Assembly (NCBI GenBank): GCA_003228685.1
Contig: QIFC01000100.1
Span: 55,792 to 119,791 of the forward strand
From: Chloroflexota bacterium
Lineage (GTDB): Bacteria > Chloroflexota > Dehalococcoidia > DSTF01 > RBG-16-68-14
Direction: 5' to 3'
Length of the DNA: 64,000 nt
Program-made: the position numbers and the translations under genes
Notes under the pieces: generated by a model
The model's database searches: none
Told to the model about the DNA's origin: nothing
Seen by the model: only the letters and a program-made list of their open reading frames with translations
In this document: in pieces, positions 43,499 through 52,841 of the stretch
Numbering within the stretch: the first letter of the stretch is position 1
Layout: every line of letters starts with the position of its first letter

Positions 43499-44161
43499 GT
43501 GCGCAAGAAGATCTCTGTCCTGCTAGCCGATGACCACGCAATCCTGCGTTCGGGATTGCGCGCATTGCTGGCGCTGGAGCATGACATGGAAGTGGTGGGG
43601 GAGGCGTCGAACGGATTGGAGGCGGTGGAGCTGGCTCAGAGCCTCTCTCCGGACGTCGTTGTCATGGACATCTCCATGCCCGAGATGGACGGCCTGTCAG
43701 CGGCGAAACGTCTGCAGGACCAGGGGTACGAAGGCCACATCGTGATTCTGACGGTGCACGCAGAGGAGCCGTACCTCTTCCAGACGCTCCGGGTTGGCGC
43801 GTCCGGCTACGTGCTCAAGAGTTCCGCGGACGGCGAGTTGATGGACGCGATCCGCGCGGCGCATCGGGACGAAGTGTTCCTCTACCCGTCCGCGGTGCAG
43901 AAAGTGCTGAAGGAGTACCGCCGCGGTGTGCGAGGCGAGGGCGGAAGGTCCGAGTACGCGAGACTGACGAACCGCGAGCAGGAGGTGCTCCAGTTCACTG
44001 CGGCCGGCTTCACCAACCAGGAGATCGCGGAGAAGCTGATCATCAGTCCGAAGACGGTAGACACGTACCGGCAGCGGATCATGGAGAAGCTGAACCTCCA
44101 TCATCGGTCGGAGCTGGTGCGCTACGCGCTCAAGACAGGACTGCTCACGGCCGCCGAGTGA
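43499..44161 (+). CDS. NarL/FixJ-type response regulator
   Basis: A 220-residue two-domain regulator. The receiver domain has the acidic pair DD11-12, the phosphorylated Asp57 in VVVMDISMPEMDG, Thr in ILTVHAEE and Lys in YVLKSS. The LuxR-type HTH is LTNREQEVLQFTAAGFTNQEIAEKLIISPKTVDTYRQRIMEKLNL-like (about residues 150-195; quoted here only as its start LTNREQEVL and end KTVDTY). The GTG start is 2 bases after the kinase stop. Targets are unknown; the repeated promoter block upstream of alpha-1 and alpha-2 is a candidate binding region. Confidence 0.93.
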   Translation: MRKKISVLLADDHAILRSGLRALLALEHDMEVVGEASNGLEAVELAQSLSPDVVVMDISMPEMDGLSAAKRLQDQGYEGHIVILTVHAEEPYLFQTLRVGASGYVLKSSADGELMDAIRAAHRDEVFLYPSAVQKVLKEYRRGVRGEGGRSEYARLTNREQEVLQFTAAGFTNQEIAEKLIISPKTVDTYRQRIMEKLNLHHRSELVRYALKTGLLTAAE

Positions 44162-44244
44162 GTCATCTCCAGCCGCCAAAGGCGCGACAGGTGCGTAGGC
44201 GTACCAGCCTTCCCTCTTCAGGCGAGTAGATTCAGGCTTGACCC

Positions 44245-44697
44245 CTACGCCTTCTTCCGCCGTTCCTGCAGTTTCTCCAGCAACTCCTCATCCGTGGGTT
44301 CGACGCCAAAGCCCTTTGGGAACGGGGGACGCGATGGCTCGCCGATGCCTTCCAGGACCTGTGGGTGTTGGTAATAAGCCGGGAACAAGTACCGCGAGAT
44401 GCCCATGATAAGCAGCGGGTGGGTGGCAAGCTGGGCTTCGAGCACCTTCGCCCCGGCCTCAGGCGCCATTCCCTGGAGACCCTCCGGATGCTGGGAAGAG
44501 GCCGCCTCCCGAACTGCCTGCGCCCCTGCCTCGACCAGCGGGCCGAGGTCTGGATCGGCCTGGAGTGCCTTGGCCACGGAGGATGATAGGCCCAAGGCAC
44601 CCGCGCCAGGAAGGGCGCCGGCGCTCGGAGGGATCACGAGGTCCAAGAGCGCCTTCATGAAGTCATCGTCGTTCAGGGCTGCGGGCGTTTCCGTCAT
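44245..44697 (-). CDS. Gluconate 2-dehydrogenase subunit 3-like small subunit
   Basis: A 150-residue protein with the family feel of GMC-oxidoreductase small subunits: an N-terminal DFMKALLDLVIPPS, an Ala/Leu-rich helical centre and an ending HPLLIMGISRYLFPAYYQHPQVLEGIGEP. No Tat signal is evident, although relatives often carry one on the partner. Its ATG overlaps the stop of the GMC oxidoreductase gene by 4 bases, so the two are coupled and probably form a complex. Confidence 0.75.
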   Translation of the reverse strand: MTETPAALNDDDFMKALLDLVIPPSAGALPGAGALGLSSSVAKALQADPDLGPLVEAGAQAVREAASSQHPEGLQGMAPEAGAKVLEAQLATHPLLIMGISRYLFPAYYQHPQVLEGIGEPSRPPFPKGFGVEPTDEELLEKLQERRKKA

Positions 44698-46304
44698 GCG
44701 TCGTCGAAAAGCGTTGCGATGTTCTTCTTGATGCTGTCCGCCACGTAGAGCGCGAGCGCCTGGATCGTCGAGGTGGGGTTCACGCCACCGGCAGTCACGA
44801 AGATACTGCCATCCACGATGAAGAGGTTCTTCACATCGTGCGCCTGCCCCCGCTCATTGACGACCGAGGTCTTCGGGTCGCGGCCCATCCGGGCTGTCCC
44901 CATCAGGTGCCAGCCCGCGCCGCGCAACAGCGGCTCCGCAACTGTCTCAACCGCGCCCGCGGCCGTCAACGCCTCCGTTGCCCGCTCCACCGCGTGCGCT
45001 AGCATCTTCCGGCTGTTCTCGCTCAGCCGATAGGTGACCTTCGGTGCAGGGATCCCGTTGGCATCCTTCAGTTCGGGGTCGAGGGTGACGGTGTTGGTCT
45101 CCTCCGGCAGGTCTTCGGTGATCGCGACCATTGATGCTGTGTGATCGTAGAGCCGGGCGTAGGCCCGGTGGTGGTCCTCGCCCCAGGGAAGGAGACCCGC
45201 GATCATGCCCCACAGCGCGGTCTGTACCGGGCCAAAGCCTCGCAGTGCCTCGAACGAGTAGCCCCGAACGAACCCCCGCGAACGGTCGGTCTTGTAGAAT
45301 TCGTGGCTCCAGAGCGAGCAGCCCATCGGTCCGCGGCGGCCATGGAGCGATTCATCGAAGACACCCGTGATTAACGCATACGGATGGAACATCAGGTTCT
45401 TGCCCACGAGGCCGCTGCTGTTGGCCAGGCCGTCCGGATGTTGCTTGCTCTTCGAGTTGAGCAGCAACCGTGGCGTGCCGATGCCGTTGCACGCCAGCAC
45501 CACGATCTCCGCCTTCTGCTCCCGCAGTTGGCCCTCCTCGTCGTAGTAGAGGACCCCATCTGCCATGCCGTCCTCACGCACGGTGATCTCGCGCACGCGG
45601 CAGCCGGCGCGCACCTGCACGCCCTTGCGTTGAGCCACCGGCCAGTAGGTGATGTCGGTGCTGGCTTTGGCGCCCTGTGCGCAGCCAGTGATGCAGGGGC
45701 CCAGGTTGATGCACGCCTCGCGGCCCTCGTACTCCTGCGACAGGATGGCGCTATCCGACGGCCACCAGTGCCAGCCAAGCTTCTCGAAGCCGGAAGCCAG
45801 CGCGTTTCCAGACGCGCCGAGCGGCAGCGGCGGCAACGGCGGCTCGTGATACGGGTACGCCGGGTCACCGGCCAGCCCCGAGACACCCATCATCCGGTCG
45901 TTCAGCGCGAAGTAGGGTTCGAGGGTTTCGTAATCGATCGGCCAGTCCGCGCCGATTCCGTCGTCGCTCTTCATCCGGAAGTCGCGGGGCGTGAGCCGGG
46001 GGAAATGCGCCGCCCACAGGATGGTGCTCCCGCCCACTGCGTTGAACATCTGGGTCGAAATGTCGGATTCATCCTCGTTGACGGGATAGTCGGCGGGCAA
46101 CCCGCGTACGTTCGGGCTGGATGAAAACTCCCCCATCCCACGCTCTTCCCAGTCGAGCCCGTTGCTTGGGTAGTCCCGCTGCTTCATCCACGGGCCCTGG
46201 TCCAGGCACAGGACGCTCATGCCGGCCTCAGCGATGCTCCAGGCGAACGCCGCCCCGGAAGCGCCCGCTCCGATCACCAGCACACCCACGGGTTCGTCCG
46301 GCAT
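44694..46304 (-). CDS. GMC-family FAD-dependent oxidoreductase
   Basis: A 536-residue flavoprotein oxidising an alcohol or sugar group. The FAD loop is VIGAGASGAAFAWSIAEAG (residues 9-27); then AVGGSTILWAAHFPRL, PCITGCAQGAK, and ACNGIGTPRLLL. The C-terminal active site is GAGWHLMGTARMGRDPKTSVV with the His, and later GGVNPTSTIQALALYVAD. The Cys-x-x-x-C in the middle (NLGPCITGCAQGAK) is seen in gluconate- and cholesterol-oxidase-like enzymes. The substrate is unknown; sterols or terpenoid alcohols would fit the region but this is inference. It is divergent from the TetR gene 150 bases away. Confidence 0.9.
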   Translation of the reverse strand: MPDEPVGVLVIGAGASGAAFAWSIAEAGMSVLCLDQGPWMKQRDYPSNGLDWEERGMGEFSSSPNVRGLPADYPVNEDESDISTQMFNAVGGSTILWAAHFPRLTPRDFRMKSDDGIGADWPIDYETLEPYFALNDRMMGVSGLAGDPAYPYHEPPLPPLPLGASGNALASGFEKLGWHWWPSDSAILSQEYEGREACINLGPCITGCAQGAKASTDITYWPVAQRKGVQVRAGCRVREITVREDGMADGVLYYDEEGQLREQKAEIVVLACNGIGTPRLLLNSKSKQHPDGLANSSGLVGKNLMFHPYALITGVFDESLHGRRGPMGCSLWSHEFYKTDRSRGFVRGYSFEALRGFGPVQTALWGMIAGLLPWGEDHHRAYARLYDHTASMVAITEDLPEETNTVTLDPELKDANGIPAPKVTYRLSENSRKMLAHAVERATEALTAAGAVETVAEPLLRGAGWHLMGTARMGRDPKTSVVNERGQAHDVKNLFIVDGSIFVTAGGVNPTSTIQALALYVADSIKKNIATLFDDA

Positions 46305-46428
46305 GGCGACATCCTACAGTAATCCCCGCGCTGAGCCATGTCCCTGATAGCCCGCCGCCACGGCTGATAGCGTCACTCGAGACGGCAGGTTCGTCTTGCC
46401 TCTAACAGAGCGTGTTGCTACGTTCGAA

Positions 46429-46446
46429 ACCGACCGGCCAGTCGGT
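46429..46446. promoter_or_regulatory. Candidate TetR operator between the GMC and TetR genes
   Basis: ACCGAC (46429-46434) and GTCGGT (46441-46446) form an inverted repeat with 6-base spacing, inside a run of ACCGACCGG / TCGGTCGG elements resembling known TetR-family operators. It sits 12 bases before the TetR start and may autoregulate the menaquinone operon and/or the divergent GMC gene. Confidence 0.5.
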
Positions 46447-46457
46447 CGGCTAAAGAG

Positions 46458-47081
46458 GTGAGTGTGCAACAAGACAGGTCTCGCGCGCGCCAGCAACGGA
46501 TTCTCGACGCCGCCCTACGCGTCTTCTCTCGCAAGGGGTATCGGGACGCGAGCGTCGATGAGATCGCCGGCGAATCCGGCACATCCAAAGGCGGAGTCTA
46601 CTTCCACTTCCCCAGCAAGGACGTCATCTATCTCCAGTTGCTAGACCGGACCGTCGCCCGTCTTCAAGACAAGATCGAAGAGGCCATGGCCGAACATGAC
46701 GACCCGATTGCGAAGGCTGATGCGGCGCTGTTGGCGGTGCTACGCACGTTCGACAAGCATGCCACCCTCGCGCGCTTCTTCATGGTCGAAGCGCTCGGCG
46801 CCGGCCGCCAGTTCCAGCGTCGTATGGCCGAAACTCGCGCCGAGTTCGCCGCGATCATTCGTGAGCATCTGGATGCGGCCGTGGACCAGGGCATCATCGA
46901 TCCGCTAGACACCGAAGTGGCCGCGCAGGCATGGTTCGGCGCGCTGTACGAGGTGATCACGGGCTGGGTCCTCGTGCGGAAGCCGGAGCGGCTCGAGGAA
47001 ACGTACGCCGCTCTGCGGCCGCTGCTCATGCGGAGCGTTGGCGCGGAGGAAATCCGGCTCAGCACATTGATCAAGTCATGA
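46458..47081 (+). CDS. TetR-family transcriptional regulator
   Basis: A 207-residue repressor-type protein. The N-terminal HTH is RILDAALRVFSRKGYRDASVDEIA, and GTSKGGVYFHFPSKDVIYLQLLD (residues about 14-60) matches the TetR consensus. The C-terminal ligand domain has no recognisable specificity. The start is GTG 46458 (or GTG 46464). The stop overlaps the menF start (ATGA), so it is the first gene of the menaquinone operon, with an operator-like repeat just upstream. Control of quinone synthesis by a ligand-responsive TetR protein is inferred. Confidence 0.9.
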   Translation: MSVQQDRSRARQQRILDAALRVFSRKGYRDASVDEIAGESGTSKGGVYFHFPSKDVIYLQLLDRTVARLQDKIEEAMAEHDDPIAKADAALLAVLRTFDKHATLARFFMVEALGAGRQFQRRMAETRAEFAAIIREHLDAAVDQGIIDPLDTEVAAQAWFGALYEVITGWVLVRKPERLEETYAALRPLLMRSVGAEEIRLSTLIKS

Positions 47082-48496
47082 CTACGCTGGCAGGCGACAC
47101 GACACTCCTGCAAACGTTGGAGCGAGCGCTGACGTTGGCCGTTGGCGCGACATCTCCGACGACCACAGAACGGCTCGTGTGCGTCACGCAGCCAGCGCCT
47201 CCCGTTGACCCTGTAGCGATGTTCGAAGCGGCGGAGGGTATTGGAGATCGCGCGCTCTGGGATCAGCCGGCCGAGCAGTTCTCGCTCGTAGCCCTCGGCG
47301 TCGCCACGGAGGTAACGGCCCGCGGCGAGGATAGAGTTCAGCAGTTGACGGACGCCTGGCGGCGCTTAACCGCCGGTGCGGCTGCAGACAATGTAGAGGG
47401 CTGCCCTCTGGCTGCGCCCGTTGCCCTCTCAGGCCTGGCCTTTCAGCCTGCTGGCGCTCGATCGGGCGTTTGGGAGGGCTATCCGGACGCCCTGCTCACG
47501 GTGCCTCGGCTCCTGTTCATCACCTGGAAGGGGTCGTCATGGCTCGTCGCGAGCGTTGCCGTTGGTCCGCACGATGACGGCCAAGCGGCGGTGCGGTCAG
47601 CCCTGGACGATCTCTCCGCACTGCTGGCGCGCGCGAGCCACCCGACGCCGGATCAATCGCCGCGAGGTGTCACGGTCGCCGGCGAAGACGATTCGGAATG
47701 GTGGAAGCGGTCCATCGCGGCTGTCGAGCAAGAGATCCGTTCGGGTGCCGTGGAGAAGCTCGTTCTCGCCCGAGAAGTGCGTGCTCACGCCGACGATCCG
47801 CTGGCCTGGGGAGCAGTGTTGCGGCGGCTGAAGGACCGCTACGCCGCCTGCACCACGTTCGCCTTCGCCCGCGACGACAGCTGCTTCCTTGGCAGCACAC
47901 CCGAACGTCTGGTCCGCCTTGATGGGAGAGCCGTTCGGGCCAACTGCCTCGCCGGCTCGGCGCCACGGGGAGGAACCGAAGACGAAGATCGGGCGTTGGG
48001 GCACGCGCTTCTGCAGGACCAGAAGGAGCAGCACGAGCACGCGTTGGTAGTGAGCGCGCTACGGGACGCGCTAGAGCCCTGCTGCGCCGCTCTCAACATT
48101 CCGGATCGGCCGGGTCTGTTGACGATGCCGAATGTGCAGCACCTTCACACGCCGGTTGAGGGCATGCTGCGCGACGACCTGCACGTCCTGGACCTAGTAG
48201 CTCGCCTGCATCCGACGCCAGCCGTAGGAGGCGTCCCTCAGCAGGCAGCAAACTCTCTGATCCAAGCGTTGGAGCCATTTGATAGAGGGTGGTACGCCGG
48301 CCCGGTGGGCTGGTTCGATAGCCGCGGTGACGGCGAGTTCGTCGTGGCCATTCGCTCCGCGCTCCTGCGAGAGCAGGACGCGCGGCTGTACGCCGGCTGT
48401 GGCATCGTCGATGGCTCACACCCGGAACGCGAGTATGCGGAGTCGCGGTTGAAGCTCGAGCCGATGCTCTGGGCCATGAACGGGAGTGACGGCTGA
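47078..48496 (+). CDS. menF: Isochorismate synthase
   Basis: Converts chorismate to isochorismate, the first step of the classical menaquinone pathway. The 472-residue chorismate-binding enzyme has EKLVLAREV near 250, SCFLGSTPERLVRLDGRAVRANCLAGSAPRG, then QKEQHEHALVV, HLHTPVEGML and PTPAVGGVPQQAA, ending GIVDGSHPEREYAESRLKLEPML, all typical of the C-terminal catalytic domain. The N-terminal 200 residues are variable. I took ATG 47078, which overlaps the TetR stop; the longer frame from 46931 is TetR sequence in another frame. Confidence 0.92.
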   Translation: MTTLAGDTTLLQTLERALTLAVGATSPTTTERLVCVTQPAPPVDPVAMFEAAEGIGDRALWDQPAEQFSLVALGVATEVTARGEDRVQQLTDAWRRLTAGAAADNVEGCPLAAPVALSGLAFQPAGARSGVWEGYPDALLTVPRLLFITWKGSSWLVASVAVGPHDDGQAAVRSALDDLSALLARASHPTPDQSPRGVTVAGEDDSEWWKRSIAAVEQEIRSGAVEKLVLAREVRAHADDPLAWGAVLRRLKDRYAACTTFAFARDDSCFLGSTPERLVRLDGRAVRANCLAGSAPRGGTEDEDRALGHALLQDQKEQHEHALVVSALRDALEPCCAALNIPDRPGLLTMPNVQHLHTPVEGMLRDDLHVLDLVARLHPTPAVGGVPQQAANSLIQALEPFDRGWYAGPVGWFDSRGDGEFVVAIRSALLREQDARLYAGCGIVDGSHPEREYAESRLKLEPMLWAMNGSDG

Positions 48497-48497
48497 T

Positions 48498-50273
48498 ATG
48501 AGCGACGCGCTTACGACATTCGTCGGCGGGTTCGTCGATGAGCTAGCGCGCTCCGGCGTCCGTCACGTCTGTCTTGCGCCGGGCTCCCGCTCCACGCCTC
48601 TCGCCCTGCTCCTAAAGCAGCATGCCGGCGTGCGCGTTTGGATCCACCTGGACGAGCGCTCGGCCGCATTCTTTGCGCTGGGGATGGCGAAGTCGCTGCG
48701 AGAACCCGTGGTCGTGCTCTCCACATCGGGGACGGCGGCGGTCAACTTCGCGCCCGCCGTTGTTGAGGCGTACTTCGCGCGCGTTCCTCTCATTGTGCTA
48801 ACGGCAGACCGGCCACCGGAGCTGCGCGGTGTTGGGGCGAACCAGACCATCGATCAGGTACGCCTCTTTGGCTCGCACGTCAAGTGGTCGATCGACATGA
48901 TGCTTCCCGAGACGTCGCTGGAAGCCTTGCGATACGCTCGGGCGGTCGCATGCCGCGCGCCGGCAATCGCTCGTGCTGATGCCGCCGGGCCAGTGCACGT
49001 CAACTTTCCTTTCCGGGAGCCGCTGATCCCCGCTGGCGACGGCCTCGCCTCCGATCGAAATGGCGCGGACGCATCAGAACACGCACCCTTGGTTAACATC
49101 GAAGACATCCCACGCCGTCCCGAACTCGCCTCACTCGCGCCGTTGGCAAGTGAACTCCTCCGCATGGAGCGCGCGCTGATCGTCTGCGGCCCACAGGACG
49201 ATCTCGGGTTCCCTGAAGCCGTAGCACGTCTGGCGAACGAACTGAACGTCCCCATTCTCGCCGACCCTCTGTCACAGGTGCGATGCGGCCCGCACTATGG
49301 CCCGCTCATCATCGATGCGTATGATGCGTTTCTCCGCGACGAGGACGTGTCGCGTTCGCTCGCGCCGCAGCTCCTGCTGCGCTTTGGCGCGGCGCCCACG
49401 TCGAAGCCGCTCCTTCTCTACCTCCAACGACATGCCGCCAGCCGGCAGGTCATGATCGACAGCGGTGATGGCTGGCGCGACCCTGCTCTGACGGCCGACC
49501 AGCAGATTCGTTCCGACCCCCGCCTCTTCTGCGAGGCGCTCCGCGAGGCGCTGCAATCATCGGAGGGAACGCGGCCGGAACGCGAGGCCGCGGACTGGAC
49601 ATCGCGGTTTCAGGGCATGAATCGGAACGCCAGGGTCGCTCTGGTTCGTCGTCTCGAAGAAGAAGATCGCTGTTCAGAGCCCGGCGTCTTCGGCGAGCTG
49701 GCAGGCCTGCTGCCCGCCGGTGCGACGCTCTTCTCCGGCAACAGCATGCCCGTCCGCGACCTGGACAGCTTCTTCGGCGGCAGCGAGTTGCCGATACGGT
49801 TCCTGGCCAACCGTGGCGCAAGCGGCATTGACGGCGTTGTGTCGAGCGCCCTCGGAGCGAGCGCCGTCAGCACTGAGCCGTTGGTGCTCGTGATCGGCGA
49901 CCTCTCCTTCTACCACGACATGAACGGCCTGCTCGCCGCCAAGCGCCACGATCTCAACGCGACCATCATCCTCTTGAACAACGACGGCGGCGGCATCTTC
50001 TCTTTCCTGCCGCAGGCAGAGCAGAGCGAACACTTCGAAGAGCTGTTCGGCACGCCGCACGGCCTGGACTTTCGACACGCGGCGGAGATGTACGGCCTGG
50101 CCTACCGCCACGTGGAAGGCCCCGAGCAGTTCCGCGCCGCCGTCGGCGATGCCATGAGCGCGTCCGGCGTGAACTTGATCGAAGTCAGGACCGGCCGCCA
50201 AGCGAACGCGCTCCTGCATGAGGAGTTGTGGTCGGCGGCATCGAACGCCGTTGGCGCCCTCGCGACGCCATGA
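48498..50273 (+). CDS. menD: 2-succinyl-5-enolpyruvyl-6-hydroxy-3-cyclohexene-1-carboxylate synthase
   Basis: A TPP enzyme joining isochorismate and 2-oxoglutarate. The 591-residue protein shows the MenD N-terminus FVDELARSGVRHVCLAPGSRSTPLAL, HLDERSAAFFALGMAK, and LTADRPPELRGVGANQTIDQ. The TPP-binding domain carries GNSMPVRDLDSF, GDLSFYHDMNGLLA and NNDGGGIFSFLPQ. ATG 48498 lies just after the menF stop (48494-48496); a GTG at 48486 is an alternative that would overlap. It is followed by menH with ATGA overlap. Confidence 0.95.
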   Translation: MSDALTTFVGGFVDELARSGVRHVCLAPGSRSTPLALLLKQHAGVRVWIHLDERSAAFFALGMAKSLREPVVVLSTSGTAAVNFAPAVVEAYFARVPLIVLTADRPPELRGVGANQTIDQVRLFGSHVKWSIDMMLPETSLEALRYARAVACRAPAIARADAAGPVHVNFPFREPLIPAGDGLASDRNGADASEHAPLVNIEDIPRRPELASLAPLASELLRMERALIVCGPQDDLGFPEAVARLANELNVPILADPLSQVRCGPHYGPLIIDAYDAFLRDEDVSRSLAPQLLLRFGAAPTSKPLLLYLQRHAASRQVMIDSGDGWRDPALTADQQIRSDPRLFCEALREALQSSEGTRPEREAADWTSRFQGMNRNARVALVRRLEEEDRCSEPGVFGELAGLLPAGATLFSGNSMPVRDLDSFFGGSELPIRFLANRGASGIDGVVSSALGASAVSTEPLVLVIGDLSFYHDMNGLLAAKRHDLNATIILLNNDGGGIFSFLPQAEQSEHFEELFGTPHGLDFRHAAEMYGLAYRHVEGPEQFRAAVGDAMSASGVNLIEVRTGRQANALLHEELWSAASNAVGALATP

Positions 50274-51118
50274 CGCTCTTGAGCGTCAACGGCGCGCGTC
50301 TCAACGTCGAGGTGCAAGGAGAGGGGCCGGCATTGATCCTGCTCCACGGCTTCACGGGTAGCAGTGCCACGTGGACGCCACACCTGGCGGCGCTTGCAGG
50401 TTTCACGACCGTTGCGGTCGACCTACTCGGGCACGGCAACTCAGACGCTCCTTCCACGCCCGACCGCTACCGGATGGAGCGCTGCGTGGACGATCTGACG
50501 TCGCTGCTGGACCACCTGGAGATTGAGCGGGCAGCCGTGCTTGGCTACTCCATGGGGGGACGCGTTGCCCTGCAATTGGCGCTCGGAGCGCCAGACCGCC
50601 TCTGGGCGCTCGTGCTGGAGAGTGCTTCGCCGGGCATCGACGCTGTCACCGAGCGCGAAGATCGCGTTCGCAGCGACGCCGCCCTTGCCGGCGAGATCGA
50701 ACGGAACGGGATCGGTGCGTTCGTCGACCGCTGGCAAGCACTGCCACTTTGGGCCAGCCAGGATCGCCTCCCGGCGGCCGTCCGCGACCAGTTGCGCCGC
50801 CAACGTTTGCGGAACAGCCCCGTGGGCCTAGCGAACAGCCTGCGCGGCGCGGGCGCGGGCCAGGAGGCGCCCGTCCTCGGCAGGCTGGGCGAGCTGCGGA
50901 TGCCAACGCTGCTCATCGCCGGAGCGCTGGACCAGAAGTACGTCGCGCTCGCCCGCAAGATGAGCGACGCGCTCCCTTGCGTCCGCACGCAGATCGTGCA
51001 GGACGCGGGACACGCGACCCATCTGGAACAGCCGGAGGCGTTTCACCGCGCGGTCGGGGAGTTCTTACGAGAACACATCGACGTAGGAGAAGGAAAGGAG
51101 GCAACGCCGTGTCAGTAA
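50270..51118 (+). CDS. menH: 2-succinyl-6-hydroxy-2,4-cyclohexadiene-1-carboxylate synthase (MenH-type alpha/beta hydrolase)
   Basis: Eliminates pyruvate from the MenD product. The 282-residue alpha/beta hydrolase has [14 protein letters not shown] near residues 22-35, [11 protein letters not shown], the nucleophile elbow [12 protein letters not shown] (Ser near 96), a DQKYV acid segment and [13 protein letters not shown] with the catalytic His. The order in the operon and the short LHGFTGSS motif match MenH. ATG 50270 overlaps the menD stop (ATGA). Confidence 0.92.
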   Translation: MTLLSVNGARLNVEVQGEGPALILLHGFTGSSATWTPHLAALAGFTTVAVDLLGHGNSDAPSTPDRYRMERCVDDLTSLLDHLEIERAAVLGYSMGGRVALQLALGAPDRLWALVLESASPGIDAVTEREDRVRSDAALAGEIERNGIGAFVDRWQALPLWASQDRLPAAVRDQLRRQRLRNSPVGLANSLRGAGAGQEAPVLGRLGELRMPTLLIAGALDQKYVALARKMSDALPCVRTQIVQDAGHATHLEQPEAFHRAVGEFLREHIDVGEGKEATPCQ

Positions 51119-51927
51119 GCTGGCAGCGCGTACGCGAGTTCGAGGACATCATCTACGAGTATTCCGAGGGCATGGCGAAGATCACGATCAACCGCCCCGA
51201 GGTACGAAACGCCTTTCGTCCCAACACGATCACCGAGCTGAGCGACGCCTTTACTCACGCTCACGAGGACCCGAACACCGGCGTGATCATCTTGACCGGT
51301 GCTGGCACGGAAGCGTTCTGCTCCGGCGGCGACCAGCGCGTGCGCGGCGACGGGGGCTACGTCGGCGATGACGGCGTACCGCGCCTGAATGTCCTGCCGC
51401 TCCAGCGCCAGATCCGCACGATCCCCAAGCCCGTGATCGCCATGGTGGCCGGGTACGCCATCGGCGGCGGACACGTGCTTCACGTCGTCTGCGATCTCAC
51501 GATCGCGGCCGACAACGCCGTGTTTGGACAGACCGGGCCCAAGGTAGGCAGCTTCGACGCGGGCTACGGCGCCACGCTCCTGGGCCGCCTCGTGGGCCAC
51601 AAGAAGGCGCGCGAGATCTGGTTCTTGTGCCGCCAGTACTCCGCGCAGGAGGCGCTGGAGATGGGGCTGGTGAACACGGTCGTACCGCTCGATCAGCTCG
51701 AGGATGAGACGGTTACGTGGGCGCGGGAGATGCTCGACAAGAGCCCAACGGCGCTCCGCTTCCTCAAGGCGGCGTTCAACGCCGATACCGACGGCCTCGC
51801 AGGACTCCAGCAACTCGCGGGGGACGCGACATTGCTTTTCTATCTGAGCGAGGAGGCGAAGGAGGGCCGCGATGCGTTCTTGGAGAAGCGCAAGCCGGAC
51901 TTCGCGCGCTTCCCACGCCTGCCGTAG
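51109..51927 (+). CDS. menB: 1,4-dihydroxy-2-naphthoyl-CoA synthase
   Basis: Ring-closes o-succinylbenzoyl-CoA to DHNA-CoA. The 272-residue crotonase-fold enzyme carries MenB hallmarks: [15 protein letters not shown] (residues about 75-90), [34 protein letters not shown] with the catalytic Asp, and the C-terminal [18 protein letters not shown]. The GTG start at 51109 has AGGAAAGGAGG upstream and overlaps the menH end by 10 bases; longer frames upstream are menH in another frame. Confidence 0.96.
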   Translation: MSVSWQRVREFEDIIYEYSEGMAKITINRPEVRNAFRPNTITELSDAFTHAHEDPNTGVIILTGAGTEAFCSGGDQRVRGDGGYVGDDGVPRLNVLPLQRQIRTIPKPVIAMVAGYAIGGGHVLHVVCDLTIAADNAVFGQTGPKVGSFDAGYGATLLGRLVGHKKAREIWFLCRQYSAQEALEMGLVNTVVPLDQLEDETVTWAREMLDKSPTALRFLKAAFNADTDGLAGLQQLAGDATLLFYLSEEAKEGRDAFLEKRKPDFARFPRLP

Positions 51928-51935
51928 AGGCAAGT

Positions 51936-52841
51936 GTGACCAGCGGCGCCGTCCCCACGCCGGCCCTTCTGTCGAAGCACTGGATCACGGCCATCAGGCC
52001 GCCCACGCTACCCGCGGCCGTCGTACCTGTCCTGGTCGGAACGGCGGCCGCCGTTGGGATCGAAGACGGCTTCCGCTTGGCCGTATTCATCGCAACGCTG
52101 GCGGCGGCAGTCCTCATTCAGATCGGCACCAACTTCGCGAATGACGTCTTCGATTTCGAGTATGGAGCCGACACGGTGGACCGCCTGGGACCACCCCGGG
52201 TAACGCAGAGCGGCCTCATTTCTCCGGCGCGTGTGCGCCTCGGTACAGTCGTAGCCTTCGGCGGGGCAGCAGCGATCGGTGTGTACCTGATCGTCGTAGG
52301 CGGCTGGCCTATTCTCGCCATCGGTGTCCTCTCGATCATCGCCGGAATCGCGTACACCGGCGGCCCCTGGCCCCTGGGCTACCACGGCCTCGGCGATGTC
52401 GCCGTGTTCCTGTTCTTCGGGCTAGTGGCGGTAATCGGAACGTACTATCTGCAAGCCGGCACGGTCAGCGCCACGGCGGTTGTCGCCGCCGTGCCTGTGG
52501 GCCTGCTGGTTACCGCCATCTTGGTCGTCAACAACCTACGGGATCTAGAGACGGACCGGCGAGCAGGCAAACGAACGCTCGCTGTGCGCATCGGCGAGCG
52601 GGCGACTCGCTTGCAGTACGTAGCGTTGATCCTTGGCCCCTATCTAGTGGTGCCCCTACTTTGGGCCATGGACGCCGGGGCCTGGGTCTTCCTCGCCTAC
52701 CTATCGCTGCCCGTTGCGCTGATGTTGGTTCGGGCCGTGCTAGCCGGCTCCAGCGGCCGCGGCCTGAACGACGTCCTGAAGCGGACAGCGCTGCTCCACT
52801 TCGCGTTCGGAGCGTTGCTCGCGCTGGGGCTGCTGCTATGA
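51936..52841 (+). CDS. menA: 1,4-dihydroxy-2-naphthoate polyprenyltransferase
   Basis: Membrane enzyme attaching the polyprenyl chain to DHNA. The 301-residue protein is strongly hydrophobic with about eight segments. The two Asp motifs are in [22 protein letters not shown] (N-D-x3-D-x4-D type) and [25 protein letters not shown] 51936 lies 9 bases after the menB stop; the frame continues upstream but that part is menB. The stop overlaps the menC start. Confidence 0.95.
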   Translation: MTSGAVPTPALLSKHWITAIRPPTLPAAVVPVLVGTAAAVGIEDGFRLAVFIATLAAAVLIQIGTNFANDVFDFEYGADTVDRLGPPRVTQSGLISPARVRLGTVVAFGGAAAIGVYLIVVGGWPILAIGVLSIIAGIAYTGGPWPLGYHGLGDVAVFLFFGLVAVIGTYYLQAGTVSATAVVAAVPVGLLVTAILVVNNLRDLETDRRAGKRTLAVRIGERATRLQYVALILGPYLVVPLLWAMDAGAWVFLAYLSLPVALMLVRAVLAGSSGRGLNDVLKRTALLHFAFGALLALGLLL

